DNA of 59,852 nucleotides from Leifsonia aquatica H1aii. GTDB taxonomy: Bacteria; Actinomycetota; Actinomycetes; Actinomycetales; Microbacteriaceae. The stretch is from positions 1-59,852 of the forward strand of contig NZ_AYMR01000016.1 of NCBI RefSeq assembly GCF_000633535.1. The letters are read 5' to 3'. The notes below the pieces were generated by a model. It was given only the letters and a program-made list of their open reading frames with translations, was not told the origin of the DNA and ran no database searches. Position 1 is the first letter of the stretch. The number at the start of each line of letters is the position of its first letter. Position numbers and translations under genes: made by a program. Below are positions 16,563 through 25,011 of the stretch, in pieces.

Positions 16563-17589
16563 CGTGCTCCTCCCCCGCTCCGTGCGCCCGCGCAGTGGCG
16601 AGCAGCCGGTCCAGCACCTGGGCGCGCAGCTCGGGCGGCGAGACGACCAGCACCTCCGGGCCGAAGCCCGCCAGCTGATCGGCCAGGACGTTGATGTCGG
16701 AGAAGTTCACGGTGAGGGTGAACGCCTCGCCGTCACCGGTCGTGGGCACGGCGTCGCCGTAGCGCTTGCGCAATCGCGTGGCCGCGTCGGTTCCCGCGTC
16801 GACCCGGATCTCGGCGACGTTCGCCTCCCAGATCACGTCGAGGTCGGCGAGGGCACGCTCCGCGAAGCCGTCGCCCTCCGGCTCGAACGTGCGGTTCGTG
16901 ACCTTCACCGGGCCGACCATGCGCGACAGCAGGAAGGTGCGCGACCCCTGGGCTTCCTGGTCGATGCCCTGCAGGTGCCAGCGCCCCTGGTGCTGCACCA
17001 GCGCGAGCGGTGCCACCGTGCGCAGCCGCGACGCGGTCTCACCGGGCTTGAGGTAGGGGAACTGGACGATCGCGTGCCGCTCCAGCGCCTGACTGAGCGG
17101 CTCGAACGCCGCCTCCCTCACCCGCAGCCGCGGGGCGTAGCCGACGATCGGCTCGTCGGCCTCGACGCCGAGGGAGCGCAGCTTCATCAGGGCGCGCCGC
17201 GACTCGCCCGACAGCGATCCTTCGCGCCAGACCGTCGCGGCCAGGCCGAGCAGGGTGATCTCCTCCGGGGAGAACGCCACGTCCTGCGGCAGGTCGTACG
17301 CACCCTTCGGGATGCGGTAGCGCAGCAGCTGGTTGTTGCCGGACGCCTCCGGGGACTCGACGGTCTCCAGCGGGACACCGAGCTCGCGGATGTCGTCCTT
17401 GTCGCGCTCGAACTGGCGCTCCAGGCTGCTGTTGTCGCCGTGCGCGGCGAAGCGCTGGCGGTAGCCCTGCACGGTCGACAGGATCTCGTTCTTCGTCAGC
17501 CCCGTCTCCGTGGCGAGCAGCGCCAGCACCAGGCTGAACAACCGCTCCTCGACGGGGACGCGCGAGGGCGAAGACGCGGAACGGGACAC
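16555..17589 (-). CDS. pafB: WYL-domain regulator PafB
   Basis: 344 residues: HTH region (about 20-75, TEVGLTKNEIL then a charged stretch), a central WYL domain (WHLQGIDQEAQGSRTFLLSR near 215) and a C-terminal extension. It is paired with pafC by an 8-bp overlap, the standard pafBC arrangement. Together they form the PafBC transcription activator for DNA-damage response. The FKBP lipoprotein gene ends 18 bp upstream and may be in the same transcript. Confidence 0.88.
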   Translation of the reverse strand: MSRSASSPSRVPVEERLFSLVLALLATETGLTKNEILSTVQGYRQRFAAHGDNSSLERQFERDKDDIRELGVPLETVESPEASGNNQLLRYRIPKGAYDLPQDVAFSPEEITLLGLAATVWREGSLSGESRRALMKLRSLGVEADEPIVGYAPRLRVREAAFEPLSQALERHAIVQFPYLKPGETASRLRTVAPLALVQHQGRWHLQGIDQEAQGSRTFLLSRMVGPVKVTNRTFEPEGDGFAERALADLDVIWEANVAEIRVDAGTDAATRLRKRYGDAVPTTGDGEAFTLTVNFSDINVLADQLAGFGPEVLVVSPPELRAQVLDRLLATARAHGAGEEHDG

Positions 17590-17607
17590 CCGTCCATCCT
17601 AGTCGCG

Positions 17608-18516
17608 CTAGCGCACTCCGAGGATGTCGACCACCCAGGCGGCCGCCGGGAAATTGCCGTCCTTGGGCGTCTCGATGACGACCTGCGAGCCGACCTTCTG
17701 GCCGACCAGCTCCTTCAGCATCGACTGCGGCAGCACCGAGCTGCTCTGGTTCTGCAGGGAGCTCTGTCCGCTGGCGATGTCGACGAGGTCGGGCGAACTC
17801 GTCCAGCTGCTCGTGACGACGTTCTTCTCCTCCCAGCCGACGGCCGTGTACTGGAGGATCGCCTGGCTGTCCTTCTTCACCTCGGCGCCGTCGCCGGCCT
17901 TCAGCAGCTCGCTGCGCACGGTGGTGGGCGCCCCGCCGGACGACGGGATGGTGATGCCCGGCTGACCGGTCGGCGCGAGCACCACGGTCGGGAAGCCGGA
18001 GACGGACGGCCGAACCGCCCCGTCGGCCGCCGAGAGGTAGGCCTTGACGACATCGATGACGTAGATGGGCGACGGGGAGGGCGTACCCGACCCCGTGTCG
18101 GCGCCGGAGTCCTTCGGGGAGACCACGATCGCCACTCGCGATCCGACCGGCGCACACAGCAGGCCCTTGCTGACCGCATCCGTGCCGGTCGCGTAGAGCT
18201 GCTTCGCCGAGCTGCTGCCCGCGACCTCGCCCGTCGCACCGTTCACGACGGTGTAGGTGACCTCGAGCATCTGATTGCGCTGCACCTTCTCACCACTGCC
18301 CTCGGTGAGGATCGTGCGCTGCGAGGTGGTGGTGTCGATCGGCGCGGGCACCTTCACCGTGGGCGTGCCGCCGAGCTTCCCGGTCGCGGTGACCAGGTCG
18401 GAGGCCTTGCCCGACGGGAGGGCCCCGTCGCAGCTCGCGTTCGGGTTCGACGAACAGCCGGTCAGCGCGACGGCCAGCAGGCCGGCGGCCACGACGAGTG
18501 CGGTAGCTCTGCGCAC
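17608..18516 (-). CDS. Lipoprotein peptidyl-prolyl isomerase, FKBP type
   Basis: 302 residues. The GTG at 18516 is chosen because AAGAGGA sits 4-10 nt upstream and it directly precedes a lipoprotein signal peptide (MRRATALVVAAGLLAVALTG then Cys at 21). The mature part holds a degenerate and a second FKBP-like domain: LEVTYTVVNGATGEVAGSS...LLCAPVGSRVAI, then AILQYTAVGWEEKNVVTSSW ... LKELVGQKVGSQVVI, with the GxKVGS-type turn typical of FKBP. It should assist folding of exported proteins outside the membrane, attached by a lipid that Lnt (encoded downstream) could complete. It is upstream of pafB by 18 bp. Confidence 0.85.
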   Translation of the reverse strand: MRRATALVVAAGLLAVALTGCSSNPNASCDGALPSGKASDLVTATGKLGGTPTVKVPAPIDTTTSQRTILTEGSGEKVQRNQMLEVTYTVVNGATGEVAGSSSAKQLYATGTDAVSKGLLCAPVGSRVAIVVSPKDSGADTGSGTPSPSPIYVIDVVKAYLSAADGAVRPSVSGFPTVVLAPTGQPGITIPSSGGAPTTVRSELLKAGDGAEVKKDSQAILQYTAVGWEEKNVVTSSWTSSPDLVDIASGQSSLQNQSSSVLPQSMLKELVGQKVGSQVVIETPKDGNFPAAAWVVDILGVR

Positions 18517-18579
18517 GGGTCCTCTTTCGATGCGATCGGTGGGGAGGCCGGAGGTGCGTGACCTCACGACCTCCTCATG

Positions 18580-19593
18580 CTAGTCGACGGTCGGGGCGTC
18601 CTCGTCCGCACGGTCGCGGGCCTTCGACAGTTCGGCGCTGGTGGCGGCCTCCCGCACCCGCTTCCGCAGGCTCTTCGGGCTGGACTGACGCTCGCCGAGC
18701 GCGCCCGGTGTCCACGCCTCGACGTCCGCGTCGGAGTAGTCGCTCTTCGACGGGCGACGCTTCAGCTCCGGGAGCACCGTGTCGGGTGCCAGGCGGCGCG
18801 CCGTGAGCAGGAAGCCGGTGTGCGCGATCATCCGGTGGTCCGGACGGACGGCGAGACCCTCCACGTGCCAGCCGCGGACCATCGTCTCGCTCGACTGCGG
18901 GTGGGTGTAGTGCCCGGTTGCGCGGATCGCCTCGGCGACGCGGGAGAGCTGGGTGACGGTCGCGACGTAGCAGATGACCACACCGCCTGGCTTGAGGGCC
19001 GTGGTGACCGCGTCCAGGGTCTCCCACGGCGCGAGCATGTCGAGCACCACACGGTCCACGGTGCCGGGCTCGACAGTGGCGGGGAGCGCCTCCTGCAGAT
19101 CGCCGACGGTGACCGTCCAGTTGTCCGGGTCGGCGCCGAGGAAGGTGGCCGCGTTGTCGCGGGCGACCTCGGCGAACTCCTCGCGCCGCTCGAACGAGTG
19201 CAGCCGGCCCGCGGCGCCGATCGCGCGGAGGATCCACAGCGAGAGCGCGCCGGACCCGACGCCGGCCTCGACCACGGTCGCGCCCGGGAAGATGTCGGCC
19301 AGGGCGAGGATCTGCGCGGCGTCCTTCGGATAGACGATCGCGGCACCGCGCGGCATCGACATCACGAAGTCGGTGAGCAGCGGACGGAGCGCGAGATGCT
19401 CAACCCCGGCGTTGTTCGTCACGACCGAGCCGTCGGGCAGACCGATGACGGCGTCGTGCTCCAGCACGCCGCGGTGACTGTGGAAAAGCTTGCCGGGCAC
19501 CAGCGTGATGGTGTTCATCCGGTTCTTGGGGCCGGTGAGCTGCACGCGGTCTCCCGCGCGGAACGGGCCGGAGCTGCGGGGGGTCTCGTTCAT
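18580..19593 (-). CDS. trmI: tRNA (adenine-N1)-methyltransferase TrmI
   Basis: 337 residues from ATG 19593; a longer start at 19650 is Arg-rich and lies inside the upstream gene. The N-terminal beta domain (GDRVQLTGPKNRMNTITLVPG) and SAM motif I VVEAGVGSGALSLW (about 106) followed by VDRVVLDMLAPW (motif IV) match TrmI. The enzyme methylates A58 in the T-loop of tRNA. A ~50-residue charged C-terminal tail is an extension that is common in actinobacteria. It lies 8 bp downstream of a HAD phosphatase gene. Confidence 0.92.
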   Translation of the reverse strand: MNETPRSSGPFRAGDRVQLTGPKNRMNTITLVPGKLFHSHRGVLEHDAVIGLPDGSVVTNNAGVEHLALRPLLTDFVMSMPRGAAIVYPKDAAQILALADIFPGATVVEAGVGSGALSLWILRAIGAAGRLHSFERREEFAEVARDNAATFLGADPDNWTVTVGDLQEALPATVEPGTVDRVVLDMLAPWETLDAVTTALKPGGVVICYVATVTQLSRVAEAIRATGHYTHPQSSETMVRGWHVEGLAVRPDHRMIAHTGFLLTARRLAPDTVLPELKRRPSKSDYSDADVEAWTPGALGERQSSPKSLRKRVREAATSAELSKARDRADEDAPTVD

Positions 19594-19600
19594 CGGGTCT

Positions 19601-20311
19601 CTACGCTTTCGGGGTCTGCGTGCGCGCCGCGACGACCGCGGCGATGTCATCGGCCGTGCGGCCGTCCAGGGTGGTCCAGAGGGTGTGCTCGTCCGACTCC
19701 GGCAGCGGGACGATGTGCGGCACGCCGATGGCCGTCGCGCCGGAGGCCACCGCCGACGCCAGGCCGACCAGGGAGTCCTCGATCGCGACCGCGTCGCGCG
19801 CGTCGATCCCCAGCAGCTCGGCGGCCCGCAGGTAAGGCGCCGGGTGCGGCTTCGGCTGCTCCACCTCGTCGCCGCTGACGATGAGGTCGAACGCGTCGAA
19901 CGGGATCTGCGCCACGATCTGCTCCGCCATCCGGCGCACCGACATGGTCACCAGGGCCGTGCGCACGCCGCGCTCGCGCAGCGAGGACAGCAGTTCCCGC
20001 GCACCGGGCCGCCACGGGACGCCCTCCGTCTCGAGCTTGTGCTGCACCCGGTCGGTCAGCCAGGAGACGATCGCGTCGGCCTCCATGTCGACGCCGTGGG
20101 AGCGCAGGATCTCCGCGGACGTCCAGAGGCCCTGCCCGACGAGCAGAAGGGCGTCGTCGTGGGTCCAGGACCCGCCGAACGAGTAGACCAGCTCCTCCTC
20201 CGACGCCATCCAGTAGGGCTCGGTGTCGACGAGGGTGCCGTCCATGTCCCAGAGCACGGCGGCCGGGAGGAGCGAACGGTCGGAGGCGGTGGCGGGGAGC
20301 GGTGAGGTCAC
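19601..20311 (-). CDS. HAD superfamily phosphatase
   Basis: 236 residues from GTG 20311. Motif I DMDGTLVDTEPYW (about 22-34), motif II (VTMS), motif III (KPHPAPY with the conserved Lys) and motif IV (AIEDSLVG) are all present, with an alpha-helical cap between I and II, so this is a subfamily I beta-phosphoglucomutase/phosphoglycolate-phosphatase-like HAD enzyme. The substrate is a small phosphorylated metabolite, unknown. The start is 8 nt after a TAGACT -10 box and has no ribosome site, so the transcript is probably leaderless. trmI follows after 8 bp. Confidence 0.85.
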   Translation of the reverse strand: MTSPLPATASDRSLLPAAVLWDMDGTLVDTEPYWMASEEELVYSFGGSWTHDDALLLVGQGLWTSAEILRSHGVDMEADAIVSWLTDRVQHKLETEGVPWRPGARELLSSLRERGVRTALVTMSVRRMAEQIVAQIPFDAFDLIVSGDEVEQPKPHPAPYLRAAELLGIDARDAVAIEDSLVGLASAVASGATAIGVPHIVPLPESDEHTLWTTLDGRTADDIAAVVAARTQTPKA

Positions 20312-20319
20312 GGGCCACA

Positions 20320-20325
20320 AGTCTA
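20320..20325 (-). promoter_or_regulatory. -10 box for the HAD-trmI transcript
   Basis: TAGACT on the minus strand ends 8 nt before the GTG at 20311, giving a probable leaderless start for the HAD-trmI gene pair. Confidence 0.5.
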
Positions 20326-20398
20326 TCGGTACCCGCTCGGGCCTATTCTGGAGGGACGGCGGTCGAACGGTCGCATGGAGAGGACCAGGTAGAGCTCA

Positions 20399-21340
20399 GT
20401 GACTGACGCAGACAGCATTCTCGACGGGCGCATCCTCGTGGTCGCCTTCGAAGGCTGGAACGACGCCGGCGAAGCGGCCAGCGGGGCGGTGAAGACGCTC
20501 AAGGAGCAGCTCGACGTCGTGCCCGTGGCGGAGGTCGACCCCGAGCTCTACTTCGACTTCCAGTTCAACCGCCCCGTCGTCGAGGAGGAGGACGGGCGCC
20601 GCCGCCTGGTCTGGCCGTCCGCCATCGTCTACGGGCCGGCGATCCCGGGGCACATCCCGGAAGACCTGGCCGACGACGCCGAACTGAGCGTGACCGGCGA
20701 CAACGCCGGCAACATCTTCCTGCTGGTCGGCACCGAGCCCTCCCGCAGTTGGCGCAGCTTCACCGCCGAGATCATCGACGTGGCGCTCGCCGCGGACGTG
20801 GGAGCGATCGTCTTCCTCGGCGCGATGCTCGCCGACGTGCCGCACACCCGCCCGATCTCCGTGTTCGCGTCGAGCGAGAACGCTTCCGTGCGCGCCCAGC
20901 TCGGGGTCGAGCGCTCCACCTACGAGGGGCCGGTCGGCATCCTGAGCGCGCTCGCCGAGGGCGCGGAGGACGTCGGCATCCCGACCATCATGATCTGGGC
21001 GTCCGTGCCGCACTACGTGCACAACGCACCCAGCCCCAAGGCCGTGCTCGCGCTCATCGACAAGCTCGAGGAGCTGGTCGACGTGACCATCCCCCGCGGG
21101 TCCCTGGTCGAGGAGGCGTCGGCGTGGGAGGCGGGCATCGACGCGCTCGCGGCCGACGACGAGGAGATGGCGGCATACATCCAGCAGCTCGAGCAGGCCC
21201 GCGACACGGTCGACTCCCCCGAAGCCAGCGGCGAGGCGATCGCGCAGGAGTTCGAGCGCTACCTGCGCCGGCGCGACGGCAAGGACGGCCGCGACGGCGG
21301 GACGGCCGGACGCGCGCCGGACGACCCGCGCCGCGGCTGA
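20399..21340 (+). CDS. PAC2 family protein (proteasome-assembly-chaperone-like)
   Basis: 313 residues starting at GTG 20399. The N-terminal strand order (ILVVAFEGWNDAGEAASGAV), the FLLVGTEPSRSWRSF segment and VGILSALAEGAEDVGIPTIMIWASVPHYV are hallmarks of actinobacterial PAC2 proteins. Actinobacterial PAC2 members have no established function, although the fold resembles eukaryotic proteasome assembly chaperones. The last codons and stop lie inside a 22-bp tandem repeat, giving an Arg/Gly/Asp-rich tail. A TATTCT box at 20344-20349 may be the -10. Confidence 0.82.
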   Translation: MTDADSILDGRILVVAFEGWNDAGEAASGAVKTLKEQLDVVPVAEVDPELYFDFQFNRPVVEEEDGRRRLVWPSAIVYGPAIPGHIPEDLADDAELSVTGDNAGNIFLLVGTEPSRSWRSFTAEIIDVALAADVGAIVFLGAMLADVPHTRPISVFASSENASVRAQLGVERSTYEGPVGILSALAEGAEDVGIPTIMIWASVPHYVHNAPSPKAVLALIDKLEELVDVTIPRGSLVEEASAWEAGIDALAADDEEMAAYIQQLEQARDTVDSPEASGEAIAQEFERYLRRRDGKDGRDGGTAGRAPDDPRRG

Positions 21341-21397
21341 GCGCGACCCGCGCCGCGGCTGAGCGCGACCCGCGCCGCGGCTGAGCGCGACCCGCGG
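21323..21397. repeat. 22-bp tandem repeat across the PAC2 stop codon
   Basis: Three identical 22-bp copies (start GACCCGCGCCGCGGCTGAGC) at 21323-21344, 21345-21366 and 21367-21388, followed by a partial copy. The TGA stop (21338-21340) is in the first copy, so the other two are after the gene. The unit is not a multiple of 3. It could also act as a GC-rich pause or terminator between convergent genes. Confidence 0.85.
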
Positions 21398-21402
21398 TCG
21401 AC

Positions 21403-22266
21403 TCAGGCCGCGAGCACGCCCGTGCCGAGCAGGATCATCAGCAGCACGCCCAGGGCGACGCGGTAGATCACGAACGGCAGGAAGCTGCGTCGCGAGATGT
21501 AGCCCATGAAGAAGGCGATGACGGCGAGCCCGACGACGAAGGCGACCAGGGTGGCCGCCGCGGTCTCGGCCGGGCCGAACACCTCCACCGTGCAGGTCCC
21601 CGCCTTCGCGAGCGCCTCGGTGCAGGGCTCCTTGATCGCCTTGTAGAGCTGGTAGAAGCCGCTGCCGAACACGGCGGGCAGCGCCAGCAGGAACGAGTAG
21701 CGGGCGGCGGCGCGGCGCTGATAGCCCATGAAGAGCCCGGCGGTGATGGTGCCGCCCGAGCGCGACACGCCCGGGATGAGCGCGAGTGCCTGCGCGAAGC
21801 CGAAGATGATGCCGTGGCCCCAGGTGAGCTCCTTGAGCCGGCGGGTCTTCGACCCCACCCAGTCGGCGATGCCGAGCAGGATGCCGAACACGATGAGGGT
21901 CGTCGCGACGATCCAGAGCGAGCGGAAGGTCGTCTCGATCGCGTCCTGGAAGAACAGGCCGAGCACCACGATCGGGATGCTGCCGAGGATGACCAGCCAG
22001 CCCATCTTCGCGTCCGGATCGCTGCGCGGGATCCTGCCGAACAGCGCCAGGAACCAGCGCGAGACGATCCGCGTGATGTCCTTCCAGAAGTACAGCAGGA
22101 CGGCGGCCTCGGTGCCGAGCTGGATGATCGCGGTGAACCGCGCGCCCGGGTCGGCGCCCGTGCCGAGCAGCTCGCCGACGATGCGGATGTGCGCGCTCGA
22201 CGAGATCGGGAGGAACTCGGTCAGTCCCTGGACGAGCCCGAGGATGAGGGCGTTGATGAACTCCAT
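21403..22266 (-). CDS. uppP: Undecaprenyl-diphosphatase
   Basis: 287-residue polytopic membrane protein with eight hydrophobic helices. The catalytic motifs are visible: [17 protein letters not shown] (about 11-27) with the essential Glu, and [13 protein letters not shown] (about 165-177) with the Ser/Arg motif of BacA/UppP. It recycles undecaprenyl pyrophosphate to the monophosphate lipid carrier for peptidoglycan and wall polymers. The ATG at 22266 is the first start. It is convergent with the PAC2 gene. Confidence 0.95.
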   Translation of the reverse strand: MEFINALILGLVQGLTEFLPISSSAHIRIVGELLGTGADPGARFTAIIQLGTEAAVLLYFWKDITRIVSRWFLALFGRIPRSDPDAKMGWLVILGSIPIVVLGLFFQDAIETTFRSLWIVATTLIVFGILLGIADWVGSKTRRLKELTWGHGIIFGFAQALALIPGVSRSGGTITAGLFMGYQRRAAARYSFLLALPAVFGSGFYQLYKAIKEPCTEALAKAGTCTVEVFGPAETAAATLVAFVVGLAVIAFFMGYISRRSFLPFVIYRVALGVLLMILLGTGVLAA

Positions 22267-22320
22267 GCGTCGCTTTCCGGGAGGTTCGGTCGGGCGGGCG
22301 GAGGGCGGTCCGCGGGCGAC

Positions 22321-23640
22321 TCAGTACGAGCTGAGCAGATCCCGGAGCACGGCCCTACCGAACACTAGCGCGTCGAGCGGCACGCGCTCGTCGACGCCGT
22401 GGAACATGCCGGGGAAGTCGAGGTCCTTCGGCAGCCGCAGCGGCGCGAAGCCGTAGCCGGTGATCCCGAGCTTGCTCAGCGCCTTGTTGTCGGTGCCCCC
22501 GGAGAGGAGGTAGGGCAGCACCGGCGCTCCCGGATCGTGCCGTTCGAGGGTGCCCGTGATCGCGTCGATGAGCTCGCCGCCGAACTCCGCCTCGAGGCCG
22601 ATGTCGCGGTGCATGATCTGGATCTCCACGTCGTCGCCGATCAGGCGCTGCACCTCGGCGAGCACGCGGTCCTCGTCGCCCGGGAGCGTGCGGATGTCGA
22701 CGAGCGCCTCCGCCGTGTCCGGGATGACGTTGTGCTTGTAGCCAGCCTCGAGCAGCGTCGGGTTGGTCGTGGCGCGCAGGGTCGCGAGGATGAAGCCCGC
22801 GGCCGTGCCGGTGCGGATGACGACCTCGTCCGGTCCGACCCGCTCGGGGTCGACGTCGAGCAGCCGGCCGAGCTCGTCGATCAGCCGCGTGGTGGTCGCG
22901 GTCAGCTGGATCGGCCAGTCCGTGCGACCCAGGGCGACGACCGCCTCCGCGAGCCGGGTGATGGCGTTCTCGCGGATCAGGCGGGAGCCGTGCGCGGCGC
23001 GGCCGCGGGCGATCAGCTTGATCCAGACCAGGGACTTCTCCCCCGTCTGCAGCAGATAGGCGCGTCTGCCGGCCAGGTCGATGGAGTACCCGCCGACCTC
23101 GCTGATCGCCTCCGTCGCACCGGCGAACAGCTCGGGGTGGTGGTCGACGAGGTGGTGCGAGCCGCGACGGCCGCCGTCCTCCTCGTCGGCGAAGAACGCG
23201 ACGACCAGGTCGCGCTCGGGCTGCTCCCCCGCGTTCAGGATGTCGCCGACCGCGGTCAGGATCATCGCGTCCATGTTCTTCATGTCGACCGCACCGCGAC
23301 CCCAGAGCAGGCCGTCCTTGATCACGCCGCCGAAGGGGTCCACGCTCCAGTTGCGCGGGTCGGCGGGCACGACGTCGAGGTGGCCGTGCACCACGAGGGC
23401 GGGCTTGTCGGCGTTGCGGCCGGGCACCCGGGCGACGACGCTGGTGCGACCGGGGTCGGAGTCGAACAGCTGCGGCTTCAGGCCGAGTGCGGCCAGTCGC
23501 GCCTCCACGTACTCGGCGGCATCCGTCTCGCCGTTGGACTTCCCCTCCCCATAGTTCGTCGTGTCGAACCGGATCAGATCGCGGGCGATGATCGCGGTCT
23601 CGTCGAGCGTGGAGTCGTCGCGAGTGGAGTCGTCGGTCAT
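22321..23640 (-). CDS. M20 family metallopeptidase
   Basis: 439 residues from ATG 23640 (a GTG 9 bp upstream is a possible alternative). Metal ligands are in place: HGHLDVVP (first His and Asp), GAVDMKN (bridging Asp), FADEEDGG (catalytic Glu and metal Glu) and the late FHGVDE (His). The lid domain is between about 195 and 310. The family includes dipeptidases, succinyl-diaminopimelate desuccinylase and acylases. This sequence resembles actinobacterial M20/M28-type exopeptidases rather than DapE, but the substrate is uncertain. uppP follows after 54 bp on the same strand. Confidence 0.87.
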   Translation of the reverse strand: MTDDSTRDDSTLDETAIIARDLIRFDTTNYGEGKSNGETDAAEYVEARLAALGLKPQLFDSDPGRTSVVARVPGRNADKPALVVHGHLDVVPADPRNWSVDPFGGVIKDGLLWGRGAVDMKNMDAMILTAVGDILNAGEQPERDLVVAFFADEEDGGRRGSHHLVDHHPELFAGATEAISEVGGYSIDLAGRRAYLLQTGEKSLVWIKLIARGRAAHGSRLIRENAITRLAEAVVALGRTDWPIQLTATTTRLIDELGRLLDVDPERVGPDEVVIRTGTAAGFILATLRATTNPTLLEAGYKHNVIPDTAEALVDIRTLPGDEDRVLAEVQRLIGDDVEIQIMHRDIGLEAEFGGELIDAITGTLERHDPGAPVLPYLLSGGTDNKALSKLGITGYGFAPLRLPKDLDFPGMFHGVDERVPLDALVFGRAVLRDLLSSY

Positions 23641-23749
23641 GACCTCCACGCTACCCGGCGCCGAGGCCGCGACGCCCGCGCGGTGACGGCGAGTGACGCG
23701 CCACGCCCGGGATGCTCGGCCGATGTGAATCCGGCCCCGACATCCGTGC

Positions 23750-23755
23750 TAATGT
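23750..23755 (+). promoter_or_regulatory. Possible -10 box for tRNA-Leu
   Basis: TAATGT lies 41 nt upstream of the mature tRNA 5' end, so the primary transcript would have a leader of about 35 nt. No good -35 hexamer is seen. Confidence 0.35.
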
Positions 23756-23796
23756 CTTTCTTCGGCAGCCGGTTCGTCCGGAGGCCGGAAACACCC

Positions 23797-23881
23797 GTCC
23801 GGGTGGCGGAAATGGCAGACGCGCTAGCTTGAGGTGCTAGTGCCCGTATAGGGCGTGGGGGTTCAAGTCCCCCCTCGGACA
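23797..23881 (+). tRNA. tRNA-Leu (anticodon GAG)
   Basis: 85-nt class II tRNA. The acceptor arms GTCCGGG and CTCGGAC pair with one G-U wobble. The anticodon stem CTAGC/GCTAG encloses the loop TTGAGGT with GAG at 23831-23833, reading CTC and CTT codons. A long variable arm (TGCCCGTATAGGGCG) identifies Leu/Ser type, and the T arm is GGGGG-TTCAAGT-CCCCC. The discriminator is A and CCA is not encoded. A hairpin terminator follows immediately. Confidence 0.96.
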
Positions 23882-23886
23882 CAGCA

Positions 23887-23916
23887 GAAGGCCCCGGTCT
23901 CACGATCGGGGCCTTC
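23887..23916 (+). terminator. Hairpin terminator after tRNA-Leu
   Basis: GAAGGCCCCG and CGGGGCCTTC form a perfect 10-bp stem with a 10-nt loop, 5 nt after the tRNA discriminator base. Confidence 0.8.
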
Positions 23917-23930
23917 GTCGTTCCCGCCCT

Positions 23931-23987
23931 GCACATTCGTAACGAATGTGCGAAATCAGGCGCCGATAGTCGACATTCGGCACGAAT
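23931..23987. promoter_or_regulatory. Two palindromic sites, ATTCG-N3-CGAAT
   Basis: The first (23931-23951) is a perfect inverted repeat, arms GCACATTCGT/ACGAATGTGC around one A. The second, weaker site (23975-23987) keeps ATTCG-GCA-CGAAT. Centres are 40 bp apart, close to four helix turns, and both lie just upstream of the CDF transporter gene. This pattern fits a dimeric repressor binding two sites. Confidence 0.6.
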
Positions 23988-24020
23988 CTCAGCGGGGGGA
24001 CGGGGACTATCGTGGCCGCC

Positions 24021-24971
24021 ATGGCCTCGAAGCGGGAATCCTCCAGCGTCTTCACGGTGATCCTCGCCCTCGGCGCGAACGTGCTCGTCGCGGTGGCCAA
24101 GACCGTCGCGGCCGTGCTGACCGGATCGGCCTCGATGGTGGCCGAGGCCGCGCACTCGTGGGCCGACTCGGGCAACGAGATCTTCCTGCTGCAGGCGGAG
24201 CGCTCGGCCGCCCGCCCCCGCGACGACGCGCACCCGGGAGGCTACGGCCGGGAGTCGTACGTCTGGAGCCTGTTCGCCGCGGTCGGGCTGTTCACCGCAG
24301 GGGCCGTCGTGTCGATCATGCACGGCGTGTCCGAACTGGGCGCGAACGAGCCGGAGGCCGACTACCTGATCGCCTACCTCGTCCTCGCCGTGTCGTTCGT
24401 GTTCGAGGGGATCTCGTTCCTGCAGTCCTACCGGCAGGCGCACGCACTGGCGTCCGAGCGCGGGACGGGCACGGTCGAGCAGGTGCTCATGACCTCCAAT
24501 CCGACCTTGCGTGCGGTGTTCGCCGAGGATGCGGCCGCGCTGATCGGGCTCGTGATCGCCTTCGCGGGCATCCTGCTGCACCAGCTCACCGGGCAGGCGG
24601 TCTTCGACGCCCTCGGCTCGATCCTGGTCGGGGTGCTCCTCGCGGTCGTCGCCGTGGTGCTGATCGACCGCAACCGCCGCTTCCTGCTCGGCGAGCCCGC
24701 CCCCGAGCGCGCGCATCAGGCCGTGCTCGCGGGCCTCCTGCGCCACCCCGAGGTCGAGAAGGTCACCTACCTGCACCTCGAGTTCGTGGGTCCGGAGCGT
24801 CTCTTCCTCGTCGCGGCCGTCGACCTCGTGGGAAACGACCGGGAGTCGGACGTCGCATCCGATCTGTCCATCGTCGAGGACGACCTCGAACGCGACCCGC
24901 ACATCACGGAGGCCGTGCTCACTCTCTCGCGCCCCGGCGCCCCGGCCCTCCAGCCGCGCACCACCGGATAG
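24021..24971 (+). CDS. Cation diffusion facilitator family transporter
   Basis: 316 residues. The start is ATG 24021; GTG 24012 is in frame but both lack a clear ribosome site, and a TATCGT box 7 nt before the ATG could give a leaderless mRNA. Hydrophobic helices run from about 10 to 210. The CDF metal site is visible in helix 2 (EAAHSWADSGNE, H/D pair) and helix 5 (FAEDAAALIG). The C-terminal ~90 residues form the cytoplasmic domain (VEKVTYLHLEFVGPERLFLVA). Zn, Mn or Fe export is likely, with proton antiport. The operator pair upstream suggests metal-responsive control. A WYL regulator gene follows, separated by a hairpin. Confidence 0.85.
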   Translation: MASKRESSSVFTVILALGANVLVAVAKTVAAVLTGSASMVAEAAHSWADSGNEIFLLQAERSAARPRDDAHPGGYGRESYVWSLFAAVGLFTAGAVVSIMHGVSELGANEPEADYLIAYLVLAVSFVFEGISFLQSYRQAHALASERGTGTVEQVLMTSNPTLRAVFAEDAAALIGLVIAFAGILLHQLTGQAVFDALGSILVGVLLAVVAVVLIDRNRRFLLGEPAPERAHQAVLAGLLRHPEVEKVTYLHLEFVGPERLFLVAAVDLVGNDRESDVASDLSIVEDDLERDPHITEAVLTLSRPGAPALQPRTTG

Positions 24972-24998
24972 CGGTCACGATCCGACCGCTATCCGGTG
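24962..24998. promoter_or_regulatory. Perfect 15-bp inverted repeat over the CDF stop codon
   Basis: CACCGGATAGCGGTC and its exact complement flank a 7-nt loop. The TAG stop of the CDF gene (24969-24971) lies in the left arm. It could be a terminator or attenuator, or an operator for the WYL regulator that starts 14 nt after it. Confidence 0.6.
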
Positions 24999-25011
24999 CA
25001 CACTGGAGGGC

